Made by a program: the position numbers and the translations under genes
NCBI RefSeq assembly: GCF_025137375.1
Contig: NZ_CP073720.1
Span: 9,944,501-10,008,500 of the forward strand
DNA length: 64,000 nt
Reading direction: 5' to 3'
Source: Dactylosporangium fulvum
GTDB lineage: Bacteria; Actinomycetota; Actinomycetes; Mycobacteriales; Micromonosporaceae
The notes under the pieces: model-generated
What the model was told of the DNA's origin: nothing
Seen by the model: the letters and a program-made list of their open reading frames with translations, nothing else
The model's database searches: none
Part shown: positions 16,699 to 25,945 of the stretch, in pieces
Numbering within the stretch: position 1 is the first letter of the stretch
Layout of the letters: each line of letters starts with the position of its first letter

Positions 16699-17721
16699 AT
16701 GTGCGACAGTTCCGCAGTGCGTGATGCGACGTTGAACGTGGCGGTCATCGGTCTCGGGCTGATCGGCGGATCGGTCCTGCGTGCGCTCGCGGTGCACGGG
16801 CACCGGGTCAGCGGCTACGACGCCGACCCGGCCACCCGGGCGACCGCACGCACCGCCGCCGCACAGGCCCCGGCCAACGCCCGCTGGCACGTCACCGGCA
16901 CGATCGCCGACGCGGTCCGGGACGCGGACCTGACCGTCGTCGCCGTGCCGCTGCCGTCGGTCGGCACGGTCTTCGACGAGCTGGCCTCCCTCGCGTACGT
17001 CGGCGTCGTCACCGACGTGACCTCGGTGAAGGGGCCGGTCCGCGATCTGGCGCTCGACCGGCTGCGCACCGGCGGCCAGTCCCTGGCGACGTTCATCGGC
17101 GGGCATCCGATGGCCGGCCGGGAGACGTCGGGGTTCACCGCGGCCGACCCGCGGCTGTTCGAGGGCTGCGCCTGGGTGCTGTGCCTGACCGAGGACGGCG
17201 CCGGCATCCATGACTGGCTCGAACTCGCGGCGCTGGTCACCGGCCTGGGCGCCCGGGTCGTGCCGGCCACCGCCGACGAGCACGACCACGCCGTGGCGGC
17301 GATCTCGCACGTGCCGCACCTCGTCGCGGCGGCCATGGCGGCGCGGGTGGCCAGCGACCCGCTCGCCGGCACGCTGGGCGCGGGCTCGTTCCGCGACGGC
17401 ACCCGGGTCGCCGCGGCCCGGCCCGAACTGACCGCGGCGATGTGCGGCGGCAACGCGCCGGCGGTGCTGGCCGCCCTCGACGCCGTGCTCGCCGACCTCA
17501 ACGCCGCCCGGGCGATCCTCGACGGTTCGGATCCGATCGGCGCGCTGGCGCCGTGGCTGACGCCCGGCTACACCGCCCGGCTGACCTGGCCGCCACAGCC
17601 GGGCGAGACCGCCGACCTGCCGGCCCGGGCGGACGTGCTGCTCCGCCTGGGCCGGGTCGGCGGCTGGATCGAGTCGGTGTCGGCCGACCGCAAGACCGTC
17701 CACGCGGTCCGCCCCGCGTAA
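16699..17721 (+). CDS. tyrA: Prephenate dehydrogenase
   Basis: Oxidative decarboxylation of prephenate in tyrosine synthesis. The 340-residue protein starts with an NAD(P)-binding Rossmann fold (NVAVIGLGLIGGSVLRAL, residues 13-30). The core FIGGHPMAGRETSGF holds the substrate-binding His. The helical dimerisation half begins at DEHDHAVAAISHVPHLVAAA. The enzyme is monofunctional, with no chorismate mutase or ACT domain visible. The ATG at 16699 is taken; a GTG one codon earlier is in frame. It is a single gene, and a palindromic hairpin follows the stop by 18 bases. Confidence 0.92.
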   Translation: MCDSSAVRDATLNVAVIGLGLIGGSVLRALAVHGHRVSGYDADPATRATARTAAAQAPANARWHVTGTIADAVRDADLTVVAVPLPSVGTVFDELASLAYVGVVTDVTSVKGPVRDLALDRLRTGGQSLATFIGGHPMAGRETSGFTAADPRLFEGCAWVLCLTEDGAGIHDWLELAALVTGLGARVVPATADEHDHAVAAISHVPHLVAAAMAARVASDPLAGTLGAGSFRDGTRVAAARPELTAAMCGGNAPAVLAALDAVLADLNAARAILDGSDPIGALAPWLTPGYTARLTWPPQPGETADLPARADVLLRLGRVGGWIESVSADRKTVHAVRPA

Positions 17722-17739
17722 CCCGCTCCCTTTGCTGCG

Positions 17740-17786
17740 TTGATCCTGCAGTTGTGGTGCCCGACAAACCACAAGTGCATGATCAG
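17740..17786. repeat. Intergenic hairpin with GTGG/CCAC core
   Basis: TTGATCCTGCAGTTGTGGT (17740-17758) pairs with ACCACAAGTGCATGATCAG (17768-17786), 16 of 19 positions, around GCCCGACAA. It sits between the convergent ends of tyrA and mtnA and may terminate both. It shares its layout with the hairpins at 29566 and 38621 and the inner arms of the elements at 3963 and 5705. Confidence 0.7.
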
Positions 17787-18748
17787 CGAGGACGGGCGGG
17801 GCGCCAGACGCGCTGCTCGGTCACGATGGCGGTCACCAGCGACGCCGGGGTCACGTCGAACGCGGGGTTCACGGCCGACGTGCCCTCGGGGGCCGTCGTG
17901 CCGACCACCTCGGCCGAGCCGCGGTCCTCGATCTCGACCTTGTCGCCGCTCGGGGTGTCCGGGTCGACGGTCGACTCCGGCGCCACGCAGATGAACGGGA
18001 TGCCGGCCGCCGCCGCGCCCAGCGCGTGGGCGTAGCTGCCCACCTTGTTCACCACGTCGCCGTTGGCGCAGATCCGGTCCGCGCCCAGGATGACCGCGTC
18101 GACCTCGCCCCGGGCCATGAGGAACGGCCCGGCCGAGTCGACCGCCAGCCGGTGCGGCACGCCGGCCCGGCCCAGCTCCCATGTCGTCAGCCGCGCGCCC
18201 TGGAGCAACGGCCGGGTCTCGCTCGCGATCACACCGGCCAGGGCGCCCCGGCGGTGCAGCTCGAACACCACCGCCAATGCCGTGCCCTCGACCACCGTCG
18301 CCAGTCCGCCGGTGTTGCAATGCGTCAGCAGCCGGACGCCCGGGCCGCACAACTCCTGCACCAGGTCGGCGCCCCGCCGCCCCATTTCCGCCGAACTCGC
18401 GATTTCCTCGTCCCGCACGCGCAATGCCTCTTCGAGCACCGCGTCGAAAGACGGCAACAACGCCGCCGCCCGTCGCGCGCCGCGGGCCAGGTTCACCGCC
18501 GTCGGCCGTGCGGTCTCCACGAGGTGTACGGCCTGAGCCCGCGCCTCGTCGTCCGCGTGTTGCCTGGCGGCCAACGCGACCCCCAACGCACCCGCCACCC
18601 CGAGGGCGGGAGCGCCACGCACGGCCAGCCGCTGGATCGCCTCGACGAGCTGCTCGACGGTCGTCAGCCGTAGGAAGACCGTCTCCTTGGGCAGGAGGGT
18701 CTGATCCACGATGACAACGGCATCGTCAATCCAGTCAATGGTGCGCAT
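17783..18748 (-). CDS. mtnA: S-methyl-5-thioribose-1-phosphate isomerase
   Basis: Isomerises methylthioribose-1-phosphate to the ribulose form in the methionine salvage pathway. The 321-residue protein has the eIF2B-like fold. Visible are the substrate loop RLAVRGAPALGVAGALGVAL, catalytic Cys144 in LLTHCNTGGLAT, and Asp224 in VILGADRICANGDVVNKVGS. The tail ENP-like block is EGTSAVNPAFDVTPASLVTA. The ATG at 18748 matches the family start MRTIDW; a TTG one codon earlier is in frame. No other salvage genes are adjacent. Confidence 0.95.
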   Translation of the reverse strand: MRTIDWIDDAVVIVDQTLLPKETVFLRLTTVEQLVEAIQRLAVRGAPALGVAGALGVALAARQHADDEARAQAVHLVETARPTAVNLARGARRAAALLPSFDAVLEEALRVRDEEIASSAEMGRRGADLVQELCGPGVRLLTHCNTGGLATVVEGTALAVVFELHRRGALAGVIASETRPLLQGARLTTWELGRAGVPHRLAVDSAGPFLMARGEVDAVILGADRICANGDVVNKVGSYAHALGAAAAGIPFICVAPESTVDPDTPSGDKVEIEDRGSAEVVGTTAPEGTSAVNPAFDVTPASLVTAIVTEQRVWRPARPR

Positions 18749-18855
18749 CAATGGTCCGTTTCCCGATGGCCGCGCCGGGTGAAGCGCGGGAATTCGTCCG
18801 TTCGGTTTTGTGAAAGTCCCGACGCCTGACGTTGACGAGCGTACATTCGGGATTC

Positions 18856-19302
18856 ATGAGCACCGTATTGGCGCTCGCGACAGTCCCCTTCCTCATGGCG
18901 GCCGGACTGATCGCGTTGATGAAGGTCCCGACACATCTCCAGCTCACCGTGACCGACACCGCGCTGATCGTCGAACCACAGGGACTCGACCGCTGGTGGA
19001 CCCGTCGCGAGCGGATCCAGGTGCCGCTGACCACAGTCGGCTCCATCCGCATCGTGCCCCGGTCCGAGGCACCCGATCTCAGCCGCCGGCACGCCGGTGT
19101 GCACCTCGACGGCATCATCACCGCCGGTGTCTTCGGCGGCACCTTCTGGGACGTGCGGCGCGGCGACCAGCTGCTGATGATCAGCTGCCGCCCGGGCTCG
19201 GAGTTCACCACGCTGGTGCTGCAATTCGCCAACCCGTTCGCCACGCTGACCCGCACCCGGACCGTGGTCGCGCACAAAGGCCCGCGGAGCACTAGCGTCT
19301 GA
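18856..19302 (+). CDS. Membrane-anchored protein, possible PH-like domain
   Basis: A 148-residue protein of unknown function. One N-terminal membrane helix (MSTVLALATVPFLMAAGLIA) is followed by a strand-rich domain: LQLTVTDTALIVEPQGLDRW, IQVPLTTVGSIRIVPRS, then LLMISCRPGSEFTTLVLQFA. This looks like a small bacterial PH-type domain, but the call is tentative. It ends 3 bases before the PHP gene and shares its strand, so the two are probably co-transcribed. Confidence 0.7.
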   Translation: MSTVLALATVPFLMAAGLIALMKVPTHLQLTVTDTALIVEPQGLDRWWTRRERIQVPLTTVGSIRIVPRSEAPDLSRRHAGVHLDGIITAGVFGGTFWDVRRGDQLLMISCRPGSEFTTLVLQFANPFATLTRTRTVVAHKGPRSTSV

Positions 19303-19305
19303 CGC

Positions 19306-20349
19306 ATGCCAACCGCTCGCGACCCGCTGGCCGATCTGCGACGCATCGCGTTTCTGCTGGAGCGGGCCCACGAGAAGACCTATCGCGTCCGTGCGTTCCG
19401 GGGCGCCGCCGCCGCGCTGGCCAAGCTGCCGGAGGGCGAGATCGCCACCCGCGCCGCCGCCGGCAAACTGACCGAACTGGCGGGCGTCGGCGACGTGACG
19501 GCGCGCTGCGTGGTCGAGTCGCTCAACGGCGAGGAGCCGGTCTATCTGCGCCGGCTCGAGTCCACCGCCGGTCAGGATCTCGACGCCGAGACCGCCGCCC
19601 TGCGCGCCGCGCTGCGCGGCGACTGCCACGCGCACTCCGACTGGTCCGACGGCGGTTCGCCGATCGACGAGATGGCGCTGGCCGCCGCCGAGCTCGGCCA
19701 CGAGTACCTCGTGCTGACCGACCACTCGCCGCGTCTGACCGTGGCGCGGGGGCTGTCCGCCGAGCGGCTGGCCGAGCAGCTCGACGTCGTCACCGAGATC
19801 AACGCCGGGTTCGAGGGCCTCGGCATGTCGTTTCGCATCCTGACCGGCATCGAGGTCGACATCCTCGCCGACGGGTCGCTCGACCAGACCGACGAGCTCC
19901 TGGCGCGGCTCGACGTCGTGGTGGGCTCGGTGCACAGCAACCTCAAGGACGAGTCCGCGGTCATGACCGAGCGGATGGTCACCGCGCTGGCCAACCCGCA
20001 CCTGGACATCCTGGGCCACTGCACCGGACGGCTGATCACCGGCGGCCGCGGCACCCGGGACGAGAGCCAGTTCGATCCGGCGGACGTCTTCGCCGCGGCG
20101 GTCGAGCACGACAAGGCCATCGAGATCAACTCGCGGCCGGAGCGGCTCGACCCGCCGAAGCGGCTGCTGCGGGTCGCGCTCGAGATGGGCTGCCGGTTCT
20201 CGATCGACACCGACGCGCACGCGCCGGGTCAGCTCGACTGGCTACCCAACGGCTGCGCGCGCGCCGTCGCCTGCGGCGTCCCGGCTGACCGCATCGTCAA
20301 CACGATGCCCGCCGCCGGCCTGCTCGCGTGGACGGCGGCGCACGACTGA
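19306..20349 (+). CDS. PHP-domain phosphoesterase with helix-hairpin-helix N-terminus
   Basis: A 347-residue protein like the C-terminal part of bacterial PolX. The N-terminal 100 residues contain an HhH-type region (LAKLPEGEIATRAAAGKLTE, LAGVGDVTARCVVESL) that binds DNA in PolX. The PHP domain has the metal ligands in GDCHAHSDWSDGG, LVLTDHSPRL, TGIEVDILADG, VVGSVHSNL, LGHCTGR and IDTDAH. No nucleotidyltransferase domain is present, so it is probably a nuclease or phosphatase. The last 108 bases overlap the convergent transporter gene. Confidence 0.88.
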   Translation: MPTARDPLADLRRIAFLLERAHEKTYRVRAFRGAAAALAKLPEGEIATRAAAGKLTELAGVGDVTARCVVESLNGEEPVYLRRLESTAGQDLDAETAALRAALRGDCHAHSDWSDGGSPIDEMALAAAELGHEYLVLTDHSPRLTVARGLSAERLAEQLDVVTEINAGFEGLGMSFRILTGIEVDILADGSLDQTDELLARLDVVVGSVHSNLKDESAVMTERMVTALANPHLDILGHCTGRLITGGRGTRDESQFDPADVFAAAVEHDKAIEINSRPERLDPPKRLLRVALEMGCRFSIDTDAHAPGQLDWLPNGCARAVACGVPADRIVNTMPAAGLLAWTAAHD

Positions 20350-21249
20350 GAACAGGCCCTGTGAGGCGGCGACGCCGGCCAGGACGACGATCCCGCCCAC
20401 CGGCTGGTGCCAGGTCAGCGTCTCGCCGAGGAAGACGGTGCCGGCGACCGCGGCCACGAACGGCGGCAGGTAGGTGACCATCGAACCGGTGGTCACGCCC
20501 GCGGTCCGCACGACGTGGAAGTTCAGGGCGAAGGCGATGCCGGTGCCGAAGACGCCCAGGGCGACGACGGCGAGGTACACGCGGGGCGAGTGGCCCAGCG
20601 GGTTCGGCGGGGCACCGGCGATCAGCGGGGCGGCGATCAACAGGTGGAGGGTCGACATGACCAGCTGGCCGATGGAGAGCTGGAGCGGGGTCACGTCGAA
20701 GTGCTTCATGATCCAGCGCGTGTAGTTGAACGCGATGCCGTAACAGAGGACCGCGCCGAAGAGCATGAGCTGGCCGGTCAGCGAACTGCCGCCGACACCC
20801 TCCCAGACGCCGAGGACGACGAGCACCCCGACGAAGCCGATGAGCAGGCCGGTCAGCTGGCGGCGGCCGGGGCGCTCGCTGCGCACCGCGATCAGGGTCA
20901 CCAGCAGCGTGGTGAGCGGTGCGGTGCCGTTCCAGATGCCGGCCAGGACCGACGGCACGCGCTGCTCGGCGTAGCCGAAGAGGGTGAAGGGAATGGTGGT
21001 GGCGAACAGCGAGAACACGAAGAGGTGGCCCCACAGCCGGGCGCCCCGGGGCAGCGGCAGGCGGCGCAGGGCCAGGTAGCCGAGCAGCGTGAGAGCGCCG
21101 AGCACGACGCGGTAGCCGGCGATGTAGACCGGCTCCAGCTCGACGAGTGCGTCCTTGATGAACATGAAGCTGGTGCCCCAGATGAGCGCGACCGCCAGGA
21201 AGGCGGGCAACCAGCGGTTCACCGGAGCGTCAGGGGTGCGGCTCGACAT
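20242..21249 (-). CDS. EamA/DMT-family transporter
   Basis: A 335-residue inner-membrane carrier with ten hydrophobic segments in two EamA repeats. The first opens with FLAVALIWGTSFMFIKDAL and the second with GQLMLFGAVLCYGIAFNYTR. Members move metabolites such as amino acids or nucleosides; the substrate cannot be predicted. The C-terminus carries an extra charged tail of about 35 residues after VRRRPREQAGGGH. The tail arises because the stop lies inside the convergent PHP gene. The ATG at 21249 is preferred to the one at 21270. Confidence 0.88.
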   Translation of the reverse strand: MSSRTPDAPVNRWLPAFLAVALIWGTSFMFIKDALVELEPVYIAGYRVVLGALTLLGYLALRRLPLPRGARLWGHLFVFSLFATTIPFTLFGYAEQRVPSVLAGIWNGTAPLTTLLVTLIAVRSERPGRRQLTGLLIGFVGVLVVLGVWEGVGGSSLTGQLMLFGAVLCYGIAFNYTRWIMKHFDVTPLQLSIGQLVMSTLHLLIAAPLIAGAPPNPLGHSPRVYLAVVALGVFGTGIAFALNFHVVRTAGVTTGSMVTYLPPFVAAVAGTVFLGETLTWHQPVGGIVVLAGVAASQGLFSVVRRRPREQAGGGHRVDDAVSRDAAGDGARAAVG

Positions 21250-21382
21250 GGGCCTTACTCTGCTCCGCACGGGGCGTCGCCGTCGCGCGGATTTCGGACC
21301 TCCAGATGCAGGTCAAGCCACCCGTTGGGAATTGGCCTGCGCCCGGACCGCGGCGGAGCGCCCGGTCGCGTAGGGTCGGCGC

Positions 21383-23053
21383 GTGGGATCTATCGATGAC
21401 ATCGCCAACCGCTATGTCGAGCAGTGGGCGCCCCTCGACCCGATCGGGGCGACCTTCGTCGGAGTGGCCGGCCACGACGACCAGCTGACCGACCTGTCGC
21501 CCGAGGGATTCGCCGCACTCGCCGACCTCGACCGGCGCACCCTCGCCGAACTCAACGCGCAGACCCCGGCCACGGAGGCCGAGCGGGTCGCCCAGGAGGC
21601 CATGCAGGAGCGCCTCGGGCTCGCCCTGGAGCGGTTCGAGGCGGGTGACATCACCAGCGACGTCAACGTGATCTCCAGCCCGCTGCACGGCGTGCGCAGC
21701 TCGTTCGACCTCATGCCGACGGAGGGCGAGCAGGCCGCGGCCAACATCTCGGCCCGGCTCGCCGCGGTGCCGCAGGCGCTCGCCCAGTGGCAGCGGACGC
21801 TGCTGCACGAGGCGCAGCGGGGCAACGTGGCGCCGGCCAAGCAGATCATCGAGGTGGCCAAGCAGTGTGAGGTCTGGGCCGACCTCGAGGGCGACAACTT
21901 CTACCCGGACCTGGCCGCCCGCATCGGCGCGGACAACCCGGCGCTCGCCGCCGACCTGGCCCGCAACGCCGAGGCGGCGCGTGCGGCGACCGTGGCGACC
22001 GGCGAGTTCCTGCGCCGCGAGCTGGCCCCGCTGGGCCGGCCGAAGGAGGCCGCCGGCCGCGAGCGCTACCAGCTGGCGTCCCGCTACTTCCTCGGCGCGA
22101 CCGTCGACCTCGACGAGGCGTACCGGTGGGGTTTCGAGGAGCTGGCCCGGCTGGAGACCGAGATGCGCGCCGTGGCCGACAAGATCGTCCCCGACGGCAG
22201 CATCGACGACGCGGTCGCGGCGCTCGACGCCGACCCGGCTCGCACGATCCACGGCAAGGAGGCGTTCCGCGACTGGATGCAGGAGCTCGCCGACGCCACC
22301 GTGCGGGAGCTCAACGGCCGGCACTTCGACATCCCGCCGCAGGTCCAGCCGATCGAGTGCATGCTCGCCCCGACGTCCGACGGCGGCATCTACTACACCG
22401 GCCCCAGCGAGGACTTCTCCCGCCCGGGCCGCATGTGGTGGGCGGTGCCGCAGGGCATCAACAGCTTCTCGACCTGGCGCGAGGTCACGACGGTCTACCA
22501 CGAGGGTGTCCCGGGCCACCACCTGCAGATCGGCCAGACCTACGTCCGGGCCGAGCTGCTGAACCGGTGGCGGCGCATCCTGGCCTGGTCCTCCGGGCAC
22601 GGCGAGGGCTGGGCGCTCTACGCCGAGCGGCTGATGGACGAGCTGGGCTACCTCTCCGACCCGGGTGACAAGCTCGGCATGCTCGACGGGCAGGCGTTCC
22701 GCGCCACCCGCGTCATCGTCGACATCGGCATGCACCTGGAGCTGGAGATCCCCCGCGACAACCCGTTCGGGTTCGCCCCCGGCGAGCGGTGGACGCCCGA
22801 GCTGGGCTGGGAGTTCCTGCGGGCGCACTGCCGGGTCGAGGAGAAGAGCCTGCGGTTCGAGCTCAACCGGTATCTCGGCTGGCCCGGCCAGGCCCCGTCG
22901 TACAAGCTCGGCGAGCGGGCCTGGCTGGCTGCCCGGGACGAGGCGCGGGCCCGCAAGGGCGCCGACTTCGACCTCAAGGCGTTTCACCGCGACGCGCTCA
23001 ACCTCGGTTCGCTCGGGCTCGATCCGCTGCGGGCCGCCCTCGCCCGGCTGTAG
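21383..23053 (+). CDS. DUF885 family peptidase-like protein
   Basis: A 556-residue soluble protein of the DUF885 family, whose members look like zinc peptidases. The metal-site motif HEGVPGHHLQIG (about residue 373) resembles a HExxxxH motif, and a downstream Glu lies in GEGWALYAERLMDELG. The rest is mainly alpha-helical and runs to the normal family length, with the end block ELNRYLGWPGQAPSYKLGER. No signal peptide is visible, so it is probably cytosolic. The substrate is unknown. The GTG at 21383 follows the divergent transporter start by 133 bases. Confidence 0.9.
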   Translation: MGSIDDIANRYVEQWAPLDPIGATFVGVAGHDDQLTDLSPEGFAALADLDRRTLAELNAQTPATEAERVAQEAMQERLGLALERFEAGDITSDVNVISSPLHGVRSSFDLMPTEGEQAAANISARLAAVPQALAQWQRTLLHEAQRGNVAPAKQIIEVAKQCEVWADLEGDNFYPDLAARIGADNPALAADLARNAEAARAATVATGEFLRRELAPLGRPKEAAGRERYQLASRYFLGATVDLDEAYRWGFEELARLETEMRAVADKIVPDGSIDDAVAALDADPARTIHGKEAFRDWMQELADATVRELNGRHFDIPPQVQPIECMLAPTSDGGIYYTGPSEDFSRPGRMWWAVPQGINSFSTWREVTTVYHEGVPGHHLQIGQTYVRAELLNRWRRILAWSSGHGEGWALYAERLMDELGYLSDPGDKLGMLDGQAFRATRVIVDIGMHLELEIPRDNPFGFAPGERWTPELGWEFLRAHCRVEEKSLRFELNRYLGWPGQAPSYKLGERAWLAARDEARARKGADFDLKAFHRDALNLGSLGLDPLRAALARL

Positions 23054-23184
23054 CACCCATGGGCGCGCTGGCCGGGCGGCTCGGCCCGGCGCCGGTGGTG
23101 GAGCTGGACGACCGGGCGGTCCGTGGCCTCACCGATCGGCCTCTCGGAAACCCCGGTGACGCACCGGCTGCCACCACCGACGCT

Positions 23185-24621
23185 CTAGCCGGCGTAGGCG
23201 ATGTTCAGCGCCGGCGCGGTCAGGACGTTCGATGACACGTAAACCAGCTCGATGTCGCACTTGGTGTAGAAGCCGGGCAGCGGGATCGGCGGCGGTGGCA
23301 TCGACGGGGTGAACGTCATCGGCAGGATGCCGAGCACGTTCGCCGAGAACCGCGTCGTGTAGAACTTCACGTTGCCCTCGACCGTGAGCGACGAGCTCTT
23401 GGTGAGGAGCAGCTTCGGTGCGCCCGGGGTCCGCAGCTCGAAGGGTGTCGAGGTCGACTTCTTCATGCTGAAGGCGAGCACCTTGACCTTGCTGCCGTCC
23501 GTCTTCGTCAGCTCTGCGACGCCGTCGTAGGTGAGGCCGTCCATCGTCATCACGTCGGCCCTGAGGATCGACGGCGCGGTGGGGACGTGCGGCTGACCGG
23601 GGGCGACCTCGGCCTTCTTGTTGTTCGGCGACGGCGAGGCGCTCGACGGGCCGCAGCCCGGGCTCTTCGACGGCGCCTTGGAGCCGGACGGTTGCGGCGC
23701 GGCGGAGCCCGACGCCGGCGGCGCCGGGCTCTCGCTGGGGATGGCCTGCGTTTCGGGCGCCTTCTTCGCACCGCCGCCGAAGAGGCCCCCGAGCCAGTCG
23801 AGCAGGCCCGGGCGCTCCTCTTCGGTCTTCGTGGGTGACGGGCTGGGGCTCGCGCTCGGGCTCGCCGTGGTGTCCGGCGCGGCCCCACCCGATGGTTTGG
23901 TGCTGGTCTTCACGCTGGGGCCGGTGCACGGGGCGGCGTACGCCTCCCCGGGCTGATGTGCGGCCCCGACGACCGCGGCGATGACGGCGACGGCCAGCAG
24001 GAGGCCGCCGAGCCCTCGGCGCTTGGGCAGGTCGCCGGAGCCGTCCGGCGGGCGCTGCTCGTCGGCGCTGCCGGCCCCGCCCTCGTTGCCGCGGTGCAGA
24101 GGGCTGTACTGCGCGGTGGGCAGTTCGTCGGTGAGGACCCCCGACGGCTGCCGCGGCTCGTCGGCCAGGATGTCGTCGAGTTGCGCGTCCTGGTAGTACG
24201 GCTCCGGATCGGGCTCGTCGATCACCGTGTCGTCATCGACCGGCGCGGATGGTTCGGCGGGGGCCCAGGAGACGGCCAAGCCGCCGCCGACCACGCCGAG
24301 GACCGTGCCGAGGAAGAAGCCACCGAGGTTGAGCCCGATCAGCGAGTAGAGCGCGGTGAGGGTGCCCAGGATGCCGTAGAACAGTCGCTGACCGGGCGAG
24401 AACCAGGTGAGCAGGCCACCGAGCAGCATCATCGCGGGCAGCACGTAGGACAGGAACCCGGTCGGTCCGAAGTGGACCTCGAGGGCGAGTTCCAGGTTGC
24501 TGCTGAGGAACAGCTCCAGCCCGGACAGCAGCAGGAACAGGCCACCCCAGAACGGGCGCTGGGCGCGCCACCCACCGAAGGACGCACGGTACTTCGCGTG
24601 CGCGGCGTGAGAGGTGGTCAC
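23185..24621 (-). CDS. DUF6114 membrane protein with long C-terminal extension
   Basis: A 478-residue protein. The first 140 residues form the DUF6114 membrane domain with four helices (WGGLFLLLSGLELFLSSNLE, FLSYVLPAMMLLGGLLTW, LFYGILGTLTALYSLIGLNL, FLGTVLGVVGGGLAVSWAP). After a cytosolic acidic linker, a fifth helix at about residue 205 (GLGGLLLAVAVIAAVVGAAH) crosses again. An external Pro/Ser/Lys linker and a terminal domain with two Cys follow (TMDGLTYDGVAELTKTDGSK to FYTKCDIELVYVSS). It is preceded on the same strand by the DUF6230 gene. The two form a conserved actinomycete pair of unknown role. The GTG start has GGAGG upstream. Confidence 0.88.
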   Translation of the reverse strand: MTTSHAAHAKYRASFGGWRAQRPFWGGLFLLLSGLELFLSSNLELALEVHFGPTGFLSYVLPAMMLLGGLLTWFSPGQRLFYGILGTLTALYSLIGLNLGGFFLGTVLGVVGGGLAVSWAPAEPSAPVDDDTVIDEPDPEPYYQDAQLDDILADEPRQPSGVLTDELPTAQYSPLHRGNEGGAGSADEQRPPDGSGDLPKRRGLGGLLLAVAVIAAVVGAAHQPGEAYAAPCTGPSVKTSTKPSGGAAPDTTASPSASPSPSPTKTEEERPGLLDWLGGLFGGGAKKAPETQAIPSESPAPPASGSAAPQPSGSKAPSKSPGCGPSSASPSPNNKKAEVAPGQPHVPTAPSILRADVMTMDGLTYDGVAELTKTDGSKVKVLAFSMKKSTSTPFELRTPGAPKLLLTKSSSLTVEGNVKFYTTRFSANVLGILPMTFTPSMPPPPIPLPGFYTKCDIELVYVSSNVLTAPALNIAYAG

Positions 24622-24651
24622 GGACGTCCTCCAGATAGCTCACAAAGCGGG

Positions 24652-24680
24652 GGGCCCGCGGGGAGTCCTCCCGCGGGCCC
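24652..24680 (-). terminator. GC-rich hairpin between DUF6230 and DUF6114 genes
   Basis: GGGCCCGCGGG (24652-24662) and CCCGCGGGCCC (24670-24680) pair perfectly around 7 bases. It lies 11 bases past the DUF6230 stop, so it may reduce read-through into the DUF6114 gene. Confidence 0.6.
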
Positions 24681-24690
24681 GGGCGGCGGA

Positions 24691-25329
24691 CTAGAAGCAC
24701 TCCTCCGGCTTGGCACCGGTCGAGATGCTCAGGTCGAGGCCGGTGAGCTTGAACGTGCCGGCGGTGGTCGACCAGGCGACCTGCTTGAGGTTGGTGATGG
24801 TCACGCTGTCGGCCTGCTGGGCGAAGCTGCCCTGCAGACCCTTGGCGTTCACGCCACCCTTGGTGAGGTCCGAGGCGTCGATGCCGATCTGGATGTTGTT
24901 GAACGTGGCGTCGCCCTTGAGCGACGACAGCTCGATGAGCAGGTCGGTCGCCTCGGCCGGAGCGCCCTGGCCGGCGTGGATGACCATGCTGACCGGCAGG
25001 CCGGGCACCTTCACCGACTGGCACAGGTTGTAGAGCTTGGCCTCCTTGATGCCGGAGACCGCCACGAAGTGGTTCTTCGGGTCGGCGGGGTTCTGCGGGT
25101 TGCCGCCCTTCTCGGTGGCCACGCCGCCGTACTGCACGAAGCCGGTGCCCTCCAGCTTGTCGGCGGAGACCTTGAACTGCTGGCCGGAGACGGCGAACGA
25201 CGCGGCGATCGCGCCGGTCGCCTGGCCGAAGACGATGGCGCCGGCGATGAAGCTGGCCGGCACGACGACGGTCGCGAAACGCTTCCATCTCGTGCGGCCC
25301 TTCACCGCACTGCCCTGAGCTACGGACAC
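24691..25329 (-). CDS. DUF6230 secreted or membrane-anchored protein
   Basis: A 212-residue exported protein of unknown function, partner of the DUF6114 gene. The N-terminus has a signal or anchor helix (FATVVVPASFIAGAIVFGQA, about residues 18-37). The exported part begins ASFAVSGQQFKVSADKLEGT and contains VSGIKEAKLYNLCQSVKVPG. It ends with a second Cys near the C-terminus (GAKPEECF), so a disulfide with the Cys in NLCQS is likely. The GTG at 25329 is used because GGAG lies 9 bases upstream and the family begins MSVAQG-like. The longer frame to 25500 is antiframe. Confidence 0.85.
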   Translation of the reverse strand: MSVAQGSAVKGRTRWKRFATVVVPASFIAGAIVFGQATGAIAASFAVSGQQFKVSADKLEGTGFVQYGGVATEKGGNPQNPADPKNHFVAVSGIKEAKLYNLCQSVKVPGLPVSMVIHAGQGAPAEATDLLIELSSLKGDATFNNIQIGIDASDLTKGGVNAKGLQGSFAQQADSVTITNLKQVAWSTTAGTFKLTGLDLSISTGAKPEECF

Positions 25330-25945
25330 GTAGGGCTCCTCTGGTCGCGGGGTGCTGGGGTGCTGGGGTGCTGCGCTCCTGCCTTGCGGGCGCTCGCATC
25401 GCGCCTCCGCTGCGGCCTTCTGTCGCTGCCGGGCGGTTTCTTCACAGAAGGCCGGGCGGGGCGTGCGGACGATGTTGCCGGGTCGCTGGTGCACGTACAA
25501 GGCCGGTCGTTACTGGCCGGTAACCACGTCCAAGCGAAAAACGAACGCTGCGTAATGAGCTACCGGAACGATTCCGGTCGATGGCGGGTCATCAAGGCCT
25601 ATAAATCTGACATAGCGGGCCTGTGATCGTCACCACAGGTGAGCGATCTTGGCTAAGGTCACGGTTCTATAACGACAAACCCCGAAGGTTCTTCACTCTC
25701 CATCGACGATGGTGAGTTTCCTGTCAAAACCACCAAAAGCCCCCATCTCGAAAAACTCGCCATTGCCAGCGGGTCGGCCTCGGTGGTTAGTTAGGCCCGA
25801 TAACTAACAAGGTGGCCGCCATCCACCCGTTGGTTTCGCAGCCGCGCGACAGAGGGTCGGCGCCCCGTGCCCCGCGGCTTCAGGAAAGCGCGGTCGGCGC
25901 GCGTCTTGCCTGGCTGAACCCCCCAGCTCAGGAAGGACACCCGCA
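25330..25945. other. Long divergent promoter region
   Basis: 616 bases between the divergent DUF6230 and sugar dehydrogenase genes, lower in GC than the coding DNA. No gene is supported. Seen here: a triple GGTGCTGG repeat near 25348-25370, an imperfect inverted repeat GATCGTCACC/GGTGAGCGATC at 25625-25648, and the strong palindrome at 25786-25808 listed next. Open frames through the region lack coding character. Confidence 0.6.
25786..25808. promoter_or_regulatory. Palindromic site GTTAGTTA-N7-TAACTAAC
   Basis: Perfect 8-base arms around GGCCCGA, 138 bases upstream of the secreted sugar dehydrogenase start. It could be the operator of a sugar-responsive regulator, but no regulator gene is next to it. 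Confidence 0.5.

Noticed and set aside
23059-23235. A 58-residue ORF starting MGALAGRLGPAPVVELDD after the DUF885 gene
   Set aside because: It overlaps the end of the DUF6114 gene and has no recognisable family. It may be a fragment but support is too weak.
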